In this document: positions 53,070 through 62,101 of the stretch, one piece after another
Numbering within the stretch: the first letter of the stretch is position 1
How the letters are laid out: each line of letters begins with the position of its first letter
Assembly (NCBI RefSeq): GCF_030068605.1
Contig: NZ_JASJOU010000002.1
Coordinates: 682,001-746,000 of the forward strand
DNA length: 64,000 bases
Direction: 5' to 3'
DNA from: Xanthocytophaga agilis
GTDB taxonomy: Bacteria > Bacteroidota > Bacteroidia > Cytophagales > 172606-1
The notes under the pieces: model-generated
The model's database searches: none
Seen by the model: the letters and a program-made list of their open reading frames with translations, nothing else
Told to the model about the DNA's origin: nothing
Made by a program: the position numbers and the translations under genes

Positions 53070-55775
53070 TTATTGTGTCACTGAACTACGCTGACGGCCA
53101 TATTCCAGAATAGCATCAATGAACTGATACGGCTTATAGCCATTGATAGCAGTCTGGTGGAAGATACAGGTAGCAGGAGTCATGCCTGGCAGAGAGTTGA
53201 CTTCAATAATGATAGTCTCAGCCCGGTTATCATCAAAGATACGTACAAATGCATCGATACGTGCATATCCTTCGACATGCAGAATCTCAGCTGTTTTCTG
53301 TAAAGTAGCCCGAACCTGTTGTGAAATATACTTTTGTGCTTCTTGATCTTTCGAAAAACGGGCAGGGGTGATATTCTGACCTTCACCAGCCAGAAATTTC
53401 TCTTCCAGACTCAGAATCTCTCCTGATGCCAGTGCCTCAGATGGTTCAAACACTTCATATTCCAACTCTCCTGCTTGATTCAATTTCGTAAGTAATCCGC
53501 CTGTAATTTCCAGAAAGTGTTTCGCCCCTTTTCTTGAAATAAGCTCTTCAACCAAGAACCAGCTTTTCTGAGGGAATTCTTCACTGGCTTTCAGTTCCAG
53601 AATCTGAGATGGACCTTGTAGAAATGCCAGTGTCGGACGAAACATCATTTGAGCAAATGCAATCAACTCTTCACGAGAATCAATCTTCTTTACTGCCGAA
53701 CTACAACCATCATCTGCGGGCTTTGCAATAATCGGATAACTGAACTGAGACTCCAGACGTTTAACCACTCCCTCAGCATCTTTCTCCCAATCAGCTTGAT
53801 ATACTACATCATGATTGGCAACCGAAATGCCATGAGAGCGTAGAATCTTATTCGTTTCATATTTATTAATGGTTGTCTGAGAGCTTTCAACTCCCGAACC
53901 ATTGTAAGGCAATCCTACTTTTTCCAGTTCACCCTGTACAGCGCCATCTTCACCCGGACGACCATGTAATGCAATAAAGACCTCATCCACTGCATCTGCC
54001 AGCTCATGGTAGCTGATCGAATACGGATACTCAATAGCTTTACCTACATATTTTTCAGTAATAGACTTTGCTTCCTGTCCAATCTGCTGAATAATAGGAT
54101 GTTTCTTTCCACCTGACAAAATCTTCTCTTTAATATCATCCGCATTGTCTTTCAACATGATATTGATTGGCATTACGTACAATTCATGCTGCTGCTCTGT
54201 TCCTGTAAGAAAAACAGGAAGTGGATCATATTTTCCGGAGGAAGCCAGCTTTTCATAAATATTACGACCACTTTCCACAGAAATATGACGTTCAGAAGAG
54301 AAACCACCCATAATTACACCTACACGGGTTTTCTGTATTTCACTGCTATGTAAAGCAGAAATAGCATTATCCAAACTTTTCAGTTTACTTTTCAGGAAAG
54401 TGCTGTTTTTTCCGGCTTTGGTTCTTTCAACCAGTGAAGTACGGATAATGTATGTCAGAAACTGAGAAGGGTTCATACCAATCTCTGCAGCCTGGTGAAA
54501 GAAAAACGAGGAAGGCAACATACCGGATGTTGTATTCGGATCATTCAGGAATACTTCACCCAATGAATTGATAAACCCATCAATACGGGCATATACATTG
54601 AAATGTAATGCCTTAAACAACCGACAACATTCTTTACGGATAACTTCTAAATGGTTATCTGGCACATCAATCGGAGTTACTTTGCGGCTCATACCAGGCA
54701 GGTATTTACTCCGGTAATCAAATACATTCCCGCCTTTGATGATTTGTGTCGGTGGTAAGGCAATAGGTTGTCCGTCTTCACCTTGAATCACAATACAGGA
54801 AAATTCTTTTCCAGGCAGGAATCCTTCAATCAACACTTCTTCCTCCCCATTCAGGTTTGCCAGAATAGCTTTGCCTCCCTGTTGAGCTACCTTCTCCAGA
54901 TAGATATATAACTCTTCCGGATGATAGATGATATCACTCAATGATGCTTGTCCATCTTCAGACAAAGGGAGACAAGGCAATCCTATACCTTCCCGGATAT
55001 CTGTCAGTGATGTAATAAACCGAACTTTTTGCTCTTCTGTGTACTTCTGCCATTCTCCACCTGTTATCTCCTGAATAAAGAAACTGCGGTTGATTGCACC
55101 CACAATGTGCTGCATATCATTTTCAGTTACGACAGAGACACCAATGGAAGATCCTTGATTAGGAGCTTTCACGACAAAAGGTAGACCAATCTGATGAATT
55201 ACTTTACTAATCAGATCACCTTTGTAATCTGTTGCAAACCATTGATCACGTGATATAGTGGTAGTTTTAGGCGTGGCAAATCCCGCGGCACGCATCAATT
55301 CCTTCTGTATAGTCTTACTTACGCCAATAGCAGAAGACAAAATACCTGACCCACTATACGGAATACCGTACCATTCAAGCAAACCCTGAATACTTCCATC
55401 TTCGCCGGCAGGTCCGTGTAGTGTCAGAAAGGCAAATTCAAACAGGTTCGCAAAATCTTTGGGCTCTACCTTTTTTCCAACCTGTGAGATAATTCTATCC
55501 TGTTCCTCTTCTGATAACTTCCCAAACGACTCCAGGTAGATCTGAAATCCATGTGCAGAGGCAGGTAATGCAGATACAGGAGGATAAAAATCGCGGATTG
55601 TACCTTTATAGATAAACTCCCAGTTTAACAGAATAAAGTTGCCGAGGCTATCAACAAAAATAGGAACAGGCTCAAACAAGCTTTTATTCAAATTGTCATA
55701 TACAGTACGTCCACCAGCAAATGAGATCTCTCTTTCCCGAGATGGTCCGCCAAAAATGATACCTACTTTAAGCAT
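53070..55775 (-). CDS. Tandem fusion of two D-alanine-D-alanine ligase domains
   Basis: A 901-residue protein made of two Ddl/ATP-grasp units (about 1-450 and 485-895); a normal Ddl has 300-370 residues. Both have the N-terminal GGxSxE motif (Glu14, Glu495), an HGxxGEDGxxQG loop (120-131, 604-615) and YARID (395-399, 837-841). Unit 1 has the standard KAPNQGSSIGV loop (203-213) but NDPNTTSGM (411-419) where unit 2 and most Ddl have EVN(S/T)LPGM (858-865). Unit 2 has DDGCSSAV (688-695) instead of the GSSxGV loop. It makes D-Ala-D-Ala or a related depsipeptide or dipeptide for peptidoglycan; whether both halves are active is unknown. Monocistronic. Confidence 0.9.
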   Translation of the reverse strand: MLKVGIIFGGPSREREISFAGGRTVYDNLNKSLFEPVPIFVDSLGNFILLNWEFIYKGTIRDFYPPVSALPASAHGFQIYLESFGKLSEEEQDRIISQVGKKVEPKDFANLFEFAFLTLHGPAGEDGSIQGLLEWYGIPYSGSGILSSAIGVSKTIQKELMRAAGFATPKTTTISRDQWFATDYKGDLISKVIHQIGLPFVVKAPNQGSSIGVSVVTENDMQHIVGAINRSFFIQEITGGEWQKYTEEQKVRFITSLTDIREGIGLPCLPLSEDGQASLSDIIYHPEELYIYLEKVAQQGGKAILANLNGEEEVLIEGFLPGKEFSCIVIQGEDGQPIALPPTQIIKGGNVFDYRSKYLPGMSRKVTPIDVPDNHLEVIRKECCRLFKALHFNVYARIDGFINSLGEVFLNDPNTTSGMLPSSFFFHQAAEIGMNPSQFLTYIIRTSLVERTKAGKNSTFLKSKLKSLDNAISALHSSEIQKTRVGVIMGGFSSERHISVESGRNIYEKLASSGKYDPLPVFLTGTEQQHELYVMPINIMLKDNADDIKEKILSGGKKHPIIQQIGQEAKSITEKYVGKAIEYPYSISYHELADAVDEVFIALHGRPGEDGAVQGELEKVGLPYNGSGVESSQTTINKYETNKILRSHGISVANHDVVYQADWEKDAEGVVKRLESQFSYPIIAKPADDGCSSAVKKIDSREELIAFAQMMFRPTLAFLQGPSQILELKASEEFPQKSWFLVEELISRKGAKHFLEITGGLLTKLNQAGELEYEVFEPSEALASGEILSLEEKFLAGEGQNITPARFSKDQEAQKYISQQVRATLQKTAEILHVEGYARIDAFVRIFDDNRAETIIIEVNSLPGMTPATCIFHQTAINGYKPYQFIDAILEYGRQRSSVTQ

Positions 55776-55834
55776 TTATATAAGTAATTATTGATTACGA
55801 ACAATATACAAATAACAAACCTTATCACACAGTC

Positions 55835-56341
55835 TTACGACATCTGGTTAAAGGTATTGTGTTTTCGTTTACGCCGGGACTGATATTTGAAATTATCAGA
55901 CAAAATACTGATGTTGCCATCTACTTCCAGAACAGCCAGATTCACTTCTGCCAGGCTTGACACTCCATGCTCTCGGGCAGCAGCCTCTAATTCGTCTAAA
56001 GTCAGATGCGCTTTTTGTAAATTCTGCTTCTTAACCTGACCATTGTACACCAGCATAATTGACTCCCCTTCGACAAATTTACTTACAGACCGAAACCGGA
56101 ATAAAACAAACTTTAAAACAAAATTAGCAATAAACAGCGTACCCGCAGCAACCAGCCCTCCACTTAATGAATTATTGCTTCCAACCATGGCATTTTGCAC
56201 TGCATTGCTGATCAGAAGAATAAATACCAGATCGACAACAGATAATTGTGCCAGTTCTGTTTTCCCAAACAGACGAATTGCCAGAATGATAAATAGATAA
56301 ACTGCCAGAGACTGCCATACAATAGGCAATAAGTCCGCCAT
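55835..56341 (-). CDS. DUF421 (YetF-like) membrane protein
   Basis: A protein of about 168 residues with two to three N-terminal membrane helices (LAVYLFIILAIRLFGKTELA, then VVDLVFILLISNAVQNAMV, then LVAAGTLFIANFVLKFVLF) and a cytoplasmic DUF421 domain (about 90-150: MLVYNGQVKKQNLQKAHLT, then LAVLEVDGNISIL). Function poorly known; some relatives are linked to stress or sporulation. An ATG at 56395 is in frame, but it lies inside the terminator of the upstream nfu gene, so the ATG at 56341 (MADLLPIVWQSL) is preferred. Confidence 0.85.
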   Translation of the reverse strand: MADLLPIVWQSLAVYLFIILAIRLFGKTELAQLSVVDLVFILLISNAVQNAMVGSNNSLSGGLVAAGTLFIANFVLKFVLFRFRSVSKFVEGESIMLVYNGQVKKQNLQKAHLTLDELEAAAREHGVSSLAEVNLAVLEVDGNISILSDNFKYQSRRKRKHNTFNQMS

Positions 56342-56367
56342 ATAATTACAGTAGGAAACAGAACAAA

Positions 56368-56396
56368 CAAAAAAACGTGTCAGGTATCCCAACACG
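56368..56396 (-). terminator. Terminator of nfu
   Basis: ACGTGT (56375-56380) pairs with ACACGT (56392-56397 region) through a small internal loop. Read on the minus strand it is followed by TTTTTTTG. It is 27 nt after the nfu stop. Confidence 0.7.
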
Positions 56397-56422
56397 TCTT
56401 TCTATTTGTCGTCAAATGAGTA

Positions 56423-56677
56423 TTAGTCAAGTAGTGTTACATTTATTGCTTCTACACCTGTAATTTCAGGTACAGCGCGTTTAATTGCTTCTTCTACTCC
56501 TGCTTTTAATGTCATCGCTGACATAGGACAGGACCCACAATTACCTAACATTTCCAGCCGCAATACTTTCTCGTCAGTAATTTCGATTATACGAACATTA
56601 CCACCATCAGCTTCTAAATAAGGTCGGATCGAGTTTAAAGCCAGCTCTACCCGTGCGTCTAATGTATCTTGCATCAT
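56423..56677 (-). CDS. nfu: NifU C-terminal-domain Fe-S scaffold/carrier protein
   Basis: An 84-residue Nfu domain. The cluster-binding CxxC is in LGNCGSCPMSAMTLKAGVEE (about 44-63), after the conserved LNSIRPYLEADGGNV. It delivers or scaffolds Fe-S clusters. It lies in the same direction downstream of mrp, another Fe-S carrier, with a 159-nt spacer that holds its own promoter. It ends in a terminator. Confidence 0.93.
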   Translation of the reverse strand: MMQDTLDARVELALNSIRPYLEADGGNVRIIEITDEKVLRLEMLGNCGSCPMSAMTLKAGVEEAIKRAVPEITGVEAINVTLLD

Positions 56678-56696
56678 TGTTGTCTTGTAATATTAG

Positions 56697-56727
56697 CAAA
56701 GATATATAATATAATTATTTTGTGCAA
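56697..56727 (-). promoter_or_regulatory. Promoter of nfu
   Basis: On the minus strand TTG (56727-56725), a 20-nt spacer and TATCTTTG (56704-56697) fit the Bacteroidota consensus, 20 nt before the ATG. Confidence 0.7.
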
Positions 56728-56836
56728 TGTATCCATTTATTAACACTTCTCTATTTTCCAAAGATATAGGACACTGAGTATCAATATATGATTCCTGCGA
56801 CTTCATAAAAGGAATAATTTAGCACATTACTCAGGC

Positions 56837-57934
56837 TTACACTCTGATTTCCACAGGCTTTGTTTTATCTAACGTTGCATTGCGGATAGATACCTGCTGT
56901 GCAAGTGTTTCTGCCAGATCCCGAAATGCCTGTCCAGACACCTGGTCTGTCATAACAACTGGTTTGCCAGCATCTCCGGATTCCCGGATGCTCTGCACCA
57001 ACGGAATTTGTCCCAGTAATGGAACATCATATTGTTCAGCCAGTTGTCGGCCTCCATCCTTGCCAAAGATATAATACTTATTATCAGGTAGCTCAGCAGG
57101 CGTAAAATAAGCCATATTCTCTACAACTCCTAATACAGGTACATTGATAGCAGGTTGTTTGAACATAGACAATCCTCTACGAGCATCAGCCAGAGCAACT
57201 TTCTGTGGAGTAGTTACAATAATAGCTCCCGTAACTGGTACTGTCTGTACTAGTGTCAGGTGTATATCACTGGTTCCGGGAGGAAGATCAATTAACAGAT
57301 AGTCCAGTTCACCCCATTCTACATCAGTAATAAACTGCTTCAGGGCAGAACTTGCCATAGGTCCACGCCATACAACCGCTTCATCTGCTTTTCCAGTTAA
57401 AAAACCCATTGATAGCAGCTTTATACCATACTGATGAACAGGCATAATATAGTTTTTGCCATTTTTCTGAGTAACCTGCGGTTTCATATCTTCTGTATCA
57501 AACATAGTTGGTACAGAAGGGCCATAAATATCAGCATCAATTAGACCTACCTTGGCACCAAGCTTATACAAGGCAATAGCCAGATTAGAGGTAACTGTAG
57601 ACTTACCTACACCTCCTTTACCAGATGCAATCGCAATAATGTTTTTTACCCCAGGTAATACAGGACCATTCAATCGTGTAGAAGTTACATCTGCAATCAT
57701 TTTGATTTGAACATCAATATCCTCTCCTACTGCCTTTTTGATAGCATCTTCACAATCCTTCCGGATTTTTTCTTTTAGCGGACAGGCAGGTGTTGTCAAT
57801 ACTACTGTAAAACGAACCTGATTGATTCCAAATTCAACATCCTGAATCATGTTTAGAGACACCAGGTCGCGTTTCAAGTCAGGCTCCTGCACTGTACTCA
57901 ATGCCTCTAGTATTATTTCTTTGGTAATGGTCAT
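56837..57934 (-). CDS. mrp: Mrp/ApbC-type Fe-S cluster carrier ATPase
   Basis: A P-loop ATPase of the Mrp/NBP35 family (about 365 residues). An N-terminal MIP18/DUF59 domain (about 1-85) is followed by the deviant Walker A IASGKGGVGKST near 103-114, DADIYGPSVP near 135-144, and the LPPGTSDIHL region near 219-228. It binds and transfers Fe-S clusters. An ATG three codons upstream (57943) is equally possible. It stands just upstream of nfu, so the pair supports Fe-S protein maturation. Confidence 0.93.
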   Translation of the reverse strand: MTITKEIILEALSTVQEPDLKRDLVSLNMIQDVEFGINQVRFTVVLTTPACPLKEKIRKDCEDAIKKAVGEDIDVQIKMIADVTSTRLNGPVLPGVKNIIAIASGKGGVGKSTVTSNLAIALYKLGAKVGLIDADIYGPSVPTMFDTEDMKPQVTQKNGKNYIMPVHQYGIKLLSMGFLTGKADEAVVWRGPMASSALKQFITDVEWGELDYLLIDLPPGTSDIHLTLVQTVPVTGAIIVTTPQKVALADARRGLSMFKQPAINVPVLGVVENMAYFTPAELPDNKYYIFGKDGGRQLAEQYDVPLLGQIPLVQSIRESGDAGKPVVMTDQVSGQAFRDLAETLAQQVSIRNATLDKTKPVEIRV

Positions 57935-57943
57935 GCTTCCCAT

Positions 57944-58299
57944 GGGAGAATCAACAAATAGTAATGATGTTTGGTTAATAGGAAATCTTAAAAGCTAGTA
58001 TGCCTCAATTGAATGTCGGACATTGTCATGAAGGATAACAAAAATTATCCAGAAAAAATCCTCAACACGTGACAAAGTTAGGTGCAGGAAGAATGTTTTT
58101 GCAATAAATTGTAAGGAAACTTGCAATAAAATCGCAATTTGTAAGTAGAAGCAGTAATAGATTACCTCAGATTTGTCTTTGCCTTCTACTTTGTGACCCG
58201 ATTCCAAAAATCAATTTTCAACGCAAAACACTGAAAAAATCAGTATCTTGCAACTTACAAAAGAGAATAATCCATTTATTTACTGAATTTCGGAGTTGT
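57944..58299. other. 355-bp spacer between divergent mrp and dnaG
   Basis: This should contain both promoters, but I find no exact TAnnTTTG box on either strand (TATCTTGC before dnaG is a weak candidate). A small dyad GGATAA-N6-TTATCC (58033-58050) and loosely repeated TTGCAAT/TTGTAAG stretches (about 58098-58145) are present. A 70-codon minus-strand frame has no recognisable features. Confidence 0.45.
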
Positions 58300-60291
58300 A
58301 TGCGGATACCGAATGAACTTGTGCAGCAAATCCAGCAGGCAGCAGATGTGCTGGATGTAGTAGGAGATTATGTTTCGCTAAAAAAGAGAGGAAGCAACTG
58401 GATTGCCTGTTGCCCGTTTCATAATGAGAAAACCCCTTCATTTGCCGTATCTCCTGCAAAAGGTATCTATAAGTGTTTTGGTTGTGGCAAATCAGGTGAT
58501 CCTGTCAAGTTTGTCATGGACATTGAGGGGGTAAGTTTTGCAGAAGCCCTACGACATCTTGCTCGAAAATATAACATCGAAATCCCTGAAGTTGAGTATA
58601 CTCCTGAAGAAACCCAGCGACAAAATGAAATAGATAGCTTGTATATCGCATTAAATTTTGCCAAGGACTTTTTTAAACAGCAACTACAAACACCGGATGG
58701 GCAGGCTATTGGTCTGTCGTATTTCAAAGAACGTGATCTGCGAGATGGAACTATTGATGCATTTGATCTGGGTTATAGTTCATCTGCCTGGGATGCCTTT
58801 ACAAAAGAAGCGTTAAGCAAACACTATAATCTGGATATCCTCCAAAAGGCAGGTCTGACTATTGTCAATGACAAAGGGAGACAATACGATAGATTCCGGG
58901 ATCGGGTAATTTTCCCAATTCATAATTTGTCAGGTCGAGTAATCGCATTCGGTGCCCGGATCATGACCAATGATAAGAATCAGCCCAAATACCTGAACTC
59001 TCCCGAAACAGAAGTCTATCACAAAAGTCGCATCCTGTATGGCATCTATCAGGCCAAAAATGCCATTCGTCAGGTTGATAACTGCTATCTGGCTGAAGGA
59101 TATATGGATGTTATTTCCCTGCACCAGGCAGGTATCCAAAATGTTGTGGCATCATCAGGGACATCCTTGACAAAAGAACAGATTCAGTTAATCAGCCGAT
59201 TCACCAAAAATGTTACGATGCTGTATGATGGTGATGCAGCTGGTATCAAAGCCTCTATACGCGGAACTGATCTGGTACTGGAAGAAGGGCTGAATGTAAA
59301 GATTGTTATCTTCCCGGATAATGATGATCCGGATAGCTACGTCCGTAAAGTGGGATCTGTAGCGTTTCAGGAGTTTGTCAAAAATAACAGTCAGGACTTT
59401 ATCACGTTTAAAGTCAAACTCTATTCCAAAGAAATTCAGAATGATCCATATCGGAAGTCAGAGGTTATTAAGGAGATGGTAGCCAGCAATGTTAAGATTC
59501 CAGATCCTATTCAACGTTCTGTATTTCGCCGACAAATTGCCCATTTGCTGGATGTAGACGAACAAACCCTGATCACAGAAGAAAACTTTCTGATCAAGAA
59601 GGAAAGAGTAGATTATCAGAAGCGTACAGAAAAACAGCAGACACCGCCCCCTGACTCTTATCCTCCTGAATCGTATCATTCATTTGAAGATCAGTTACCA
59701 GAAGGTGTTTCATTTGCACCAGAAGAAACCTATGCGGTTGAAACTGGAAGTAAAGTAACGGATCATAGTCGCTCATCTATGAGTTATCGGGAAGAAGGGG
59801 TGATTCGGTTGATACTTCATTATGGCGATCAGGTATTGGAAGGTACTGAAGATACTGTATGTGATTTTGTAATGAGAGAGCTAGAGGATATTGCGTTTCA
59901 AACGCCTCTTTATCAACAGGTACTGGATATATTTCGGTCTGAGTGGATGAATGGTCGAATTTTGAAAAGTGAAGATTTTCTACGACATCCAGATCCTCAG
60001 ATACAGGATATGACGATTACAATGCTAACTGAAAAATATACTATCAGTGATAACTGGTTTAATAAATTTGATATTCGAGTAGCACACGAAAGTGATAACC
60101 TGCTGGAAGAAACCTATAACCAGGTATTGCGCCTGAAACAGGAAGTGGTACGGGATAAAATTGCAGAAAATTTCAAGGCCATTCAGGCTACCAAAGATAT
60201 AAATCAACAACTGCAATTGCTTCGTGTTCAGAAACAATACAAAGAAATCGAAAGGCAGATTGCCAACATTTTAGGTAATGTAATACGTTAA
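58300..60291 (+). CDS. dnaG: DNA primase
   Basis: A 663-residue primase that makes RNA primers at the replication fork. The CHC2 zinc ribbon has C38, H41, C59 and C62 (CCPFHNEKTPSF ... YKCFGCGKSGD). The RNA polymerase/Toprim core has LAEGYMDVI near 266-274 and LYDGDAAG near 307-314. The C-terminal helicase-binding region (about 505-660) is present. A Pro/Glu-rich linker lies at about 445-500. The last codons sit in a 15-18-bp hairpin. The start gives MRIPNELVQQIQ, the usual opening. Confidence 0.96.
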   Translation: MRIPNELVQQIQQAADVLDVVGDYVSLKKRGSNWIACCPFHNEKTPSFAVSPAKGIYKCFGCGKSGDPVKFVMDIEGVSFAEALRHLARKYNIEIPEVEYTPEETQRQNEIDSLYIALNFAKDFFKQQLQTPDGQAIGLSYFKERDLRDGTIDAFDLGYSSSAWDAFTKEALSKHYNLDILQKAGLTIVNDKGRQYDRFRDRVIFPIHNLSGRVIAFGARIMTNDKNQPKYLNSPETEVYHKSRILYGIYQAKNAIRQVDNCYLAEGYMDVISLHQAGIQNVVASSGTSLTKEQIQLISRFTKNVTMLYDGDAAGIKASIRGTDLVLEEGLNVKIVIFPDNDDPDSYVRKVGSVAFQEFVKNNSQDFITFKVKLYSKEIQNDPYRKSEVIKEMVASNVKIPDPIQRSVFRRQIAHLLDVDEQTLITEENFLIKKERVDYQKRTEKQQTPPPDSYPPESYHSFEDQLPEGVSFAPEETYAVETGSKVTDHSRSSMSYREEGVIRLILHYGDQVLEGTEDTVCDFVMRELEDIAFQTPLYQQVLDIFRSEWMNGRILKSEDFLRHPDPQIQDMTITMLTEKYTISDNWFNKFDIRVAHESDNLLEETYNQVLRLKQEVVRDKIAENFKAIQATKDINQQLQLLRVQKQYKEIERQIANILGNVIR

Positions 60292-60313
60292 GATTGTATT
60301 ATATTACCTAAAA
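60269..60313. other. Hairpin spanning the dnaG stop codon
   Basis: An 18-bp stem with one G-T pair (60269-60286 with 60296-60313) encloses the TAA in its loop. It is AT-rich and lacks a T-run on the plus strand, so it is a weak terminator but well placed between the convergent dnaG and rhomboid genes. Confidence 0.45.
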
Positions 60314-60317
60314 ATCA

Positions 60318-60953
60318 CTAAATACTTCCTCCTAAAATCTGACTCATAAATAAATTTACGACAGGAGGATAAACGATTACACTAAACACAATTCCAAACA
60401 AAGCCCCCCATAAGTGAGCATCATGGTTAATATGGTCGCCTCCTCTTTTTGACATATATACAGAATAAAGCATGTATAAAGCACCAAATAAAAATGCTGG
60501 TATTGGAATTGGAATAAACATGAATCCCAGCTTAGCTTGAGGGTTAAATAAAATAAATGCAAAAACTACAGCAGATACCCCTCCAGACGCGCCCAGCGAG
60601 TTATAATAGGAATAGTTCTTATATTTCAGATAGGTGGGTATATCCGAAACAATGATTCCAACTATATATAGTATTCCAAACAATGTAAGCCCCGCACCTG
60701 GATATAAAACAGAGAAGACTTTTTCTTCCATCTGTACACCAAATGAGAACAATGCTATCATATTAAACAACAGGTGCATACCATCCTGGTGGATAAATCC
60801 GGATGTTATAAAACGACTATATTCTTTTCGATGTGCTACCCTATACGGATTCATCATCCACTTTTCCATTATATCAGGACGCTGCCATGCATATAAAGAG
60901 GCCAGTACAGTAATTATAATAAAAACAAGAGTAAGCGAAAATGTAATATCCAT
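60318..60953 (-). CDS. Rhomboid-family intramembrane serine protease
   Basis: A protein of about 211 residues with six or more helices. The catalytic serine is in SLGASGGVSAVVF, and the catalytic histidine is in HDAHLWGALFG. The conserved HLLFNMIALFSFG lies in the helix 2 region. It cleaves membrane proteins within the bilayer; the substrate is unknown. The frame is open to an ATG at 61034; the ATG at 60953 (MDITFSLTLVFI) starts directly at the first family helix and is preferred. Confidence 0.88.
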   Translation of the reverse strand: MDITFSLTLVFIIITVLASLYAWQRPDIMEKWMMNPYRVAHRKEYSRFITSGFIHQDGMHLLFNMIALFSFGVQMEEKVFSVLYPGAGLTLFGILYIVGIIVSDIPTYLKYKNYSYYNSLGASGGVSAVVFAFILFNPQAKLGFMFIPIPIPAFLFGALYMLYSVYMSKRGGDHINHDAHLWGALFGIVFSVIVYPPVVNLFMSQILGGSI

Positions 60954-61044
60954 AAATAGGGGACAATAAATAATAAGAACAAAGAGTATCAATATCCTTT
61001 GCTCTGCAAAATAGTATATTTTTTTGGGATACAACGGTTCAGGC

Positions 61045-62001
61045 TTATTCTTTCAGGTTTGAACTGACAGATAGTGGAAATGTACCCGAAATCTTATGCA
61101 CCAGCACCTCATTGATCTTTACATAGGATTCATGCGTCCAGCCAGCAACATGGGGGGAAAACAATACTTTATCTGATTGTGCCAGGTAAGCAAAAGCAGA
61201 CTGTTGTTCAGAAGTAAGTGTTTTCAACTTTTCGTTCTCCAATACATCCAGACAAGCCCCCAGTATTTTGCCTTTCTCAATAGCAGCCTGCAAAGCAACG
61301 AAAGGAGCTACTTCACCACGAGATGTATTGATGAAGAAAACAGAATGACGGAAGTTATCAAACATCACCTCATTAAACCACCGATTAGTTTCGGAAGTCA
61401 ACGGTACATGCAAACTAACAACCTGCGCCTGATCACAGATTTCTTCCAGAGTACTCTCCTGTGCCCATTCATCTGAAAAATCTTTCAGATACTTATCATA
61501 AGCCAGCACATTACATCCAAAGGCTTTTACACGTTTGGCAAACTCATGTCCTGTATTCCCATATCCGATAATTCCGACTGTTTTTCCCTTTAGTTCTGTA
61601 CCCCGATTCCCTTCCCTATCCCATACCAGACTCCGGACCTGTCTGTCAGCCCTGCTTAGGTGATTCATCAGCGAAAGTAACATACCCATTGCATGCTCAG
61701 CTACAGCATCCCGATTGCCTTCCGGAGCATTGAATAGTTGGATGTCTCGTTTTAAGACAGCGTCTACATCAATCTGATCAAGCCCTGCTCCTGCTCTAGC
61801 AATAAATTTTAGCTTTGTAGCCCGTTCGAGAAATGCTTCATCCAGTTGCATTTTACTACGGACTATGATTCCTTCATAATTGCTTATAGTCTCCAGTACT
61901 TCAGCACGACTGATATCTGGTTGATAATTTACAGCATATCCTTTTTCTCCCAACATTGGAAGCAGAGAGGCATGCATCTTATCTATAACAAGTATTTGCA
62001 T
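61045..62001 (-). CDS. D-isomer-specific 2-hydroxyacid dehydrogenase (SerA-like)
   Basis: A 318-residue NAD-dependent dehydrogenase without a regulatory ACT domain. The Rossmann motif is VGIIGYGNTGHEFA near 142-155. The catalytic Arg lies in INTSRGEV near 225-232, followed by the glutamate and the histidine in FSPHVAGWTHES near 284-295. 3-phosphoglycerate dehydrogenase is possible, but specificity cannot be told by eye. It starts at the ATG at 62001, or two codons earlier. It lies between rhomboid and mgtE. Confidence 0.88.
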   Translation of the reverse strand: MQILVIDKMHASLLPMLGEKGYAVNYQPDISRAEVLETISNYEGIIVRSKMQLDEAFLERATKLKFIARAGAGLDQIDVDAVLKRDIQLFNAPEGNRDAVAEHAMGMLLSLMNHLSRADRQVRSLVWDREGNRGTELKGKTVGIIGYGNTGHEFAKRVKAFGCNVLAYDKYLKDFSDEWAQESTLEEICDQAQVVSLHVPLTSETNRWFNEVMFDNFRHSVFFINTSRGEVAPFVALQAAIEKGKILGACLDVLENEKLKTLTSEQQSAFAYLAQSDKVLFSPHVAGWTHESYVKINEVLVHKISGTFPLSVSSNLKE

Positions 62002-62021
62002 GGTCATAAATTAGTGAGCTG

Positions 62022-62029
62022 CAAAAATA
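62022..62029 (-). promoter_or_regulatory. -7 element of the 2-hydroxyacid dehydrogenase gene
   Basis: TATTTTTG on the minus strand is an exact consensus match, 20 nt before the start codon and immediately after the mgtE terminator. No TTG at the usual spacing. Confidence 0.45.
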
Positions 62030-62039
62030 ATAGGTTTTT

Positions 62040-62068
62040 AAAATAAAAAACCCTCTAGGTAGAGGGTT
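62040..62068 (-). terminator. Terminator of mgtE
   Basis: AACCCTCT (62049-62056) pairs with AGAGGGTT (62061-62068) over a 4-nt loop. On the minus strand it is followed by TTTTATTT, about 34 nt after the stop. Confidence 0.85.
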
Positions 62069-62101
62069 ATAAAGATTTCATCTCTTGTATTGAAATACTC
62101 T

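Noticed and set aside
57995-58207. 70-codon minus-strand frame between mrp and dnaG
   Set aside because: Hydrophobic low-quality sequence in the promoter spacer of divergent genes; nothing recognisable and no supporting neighbours.
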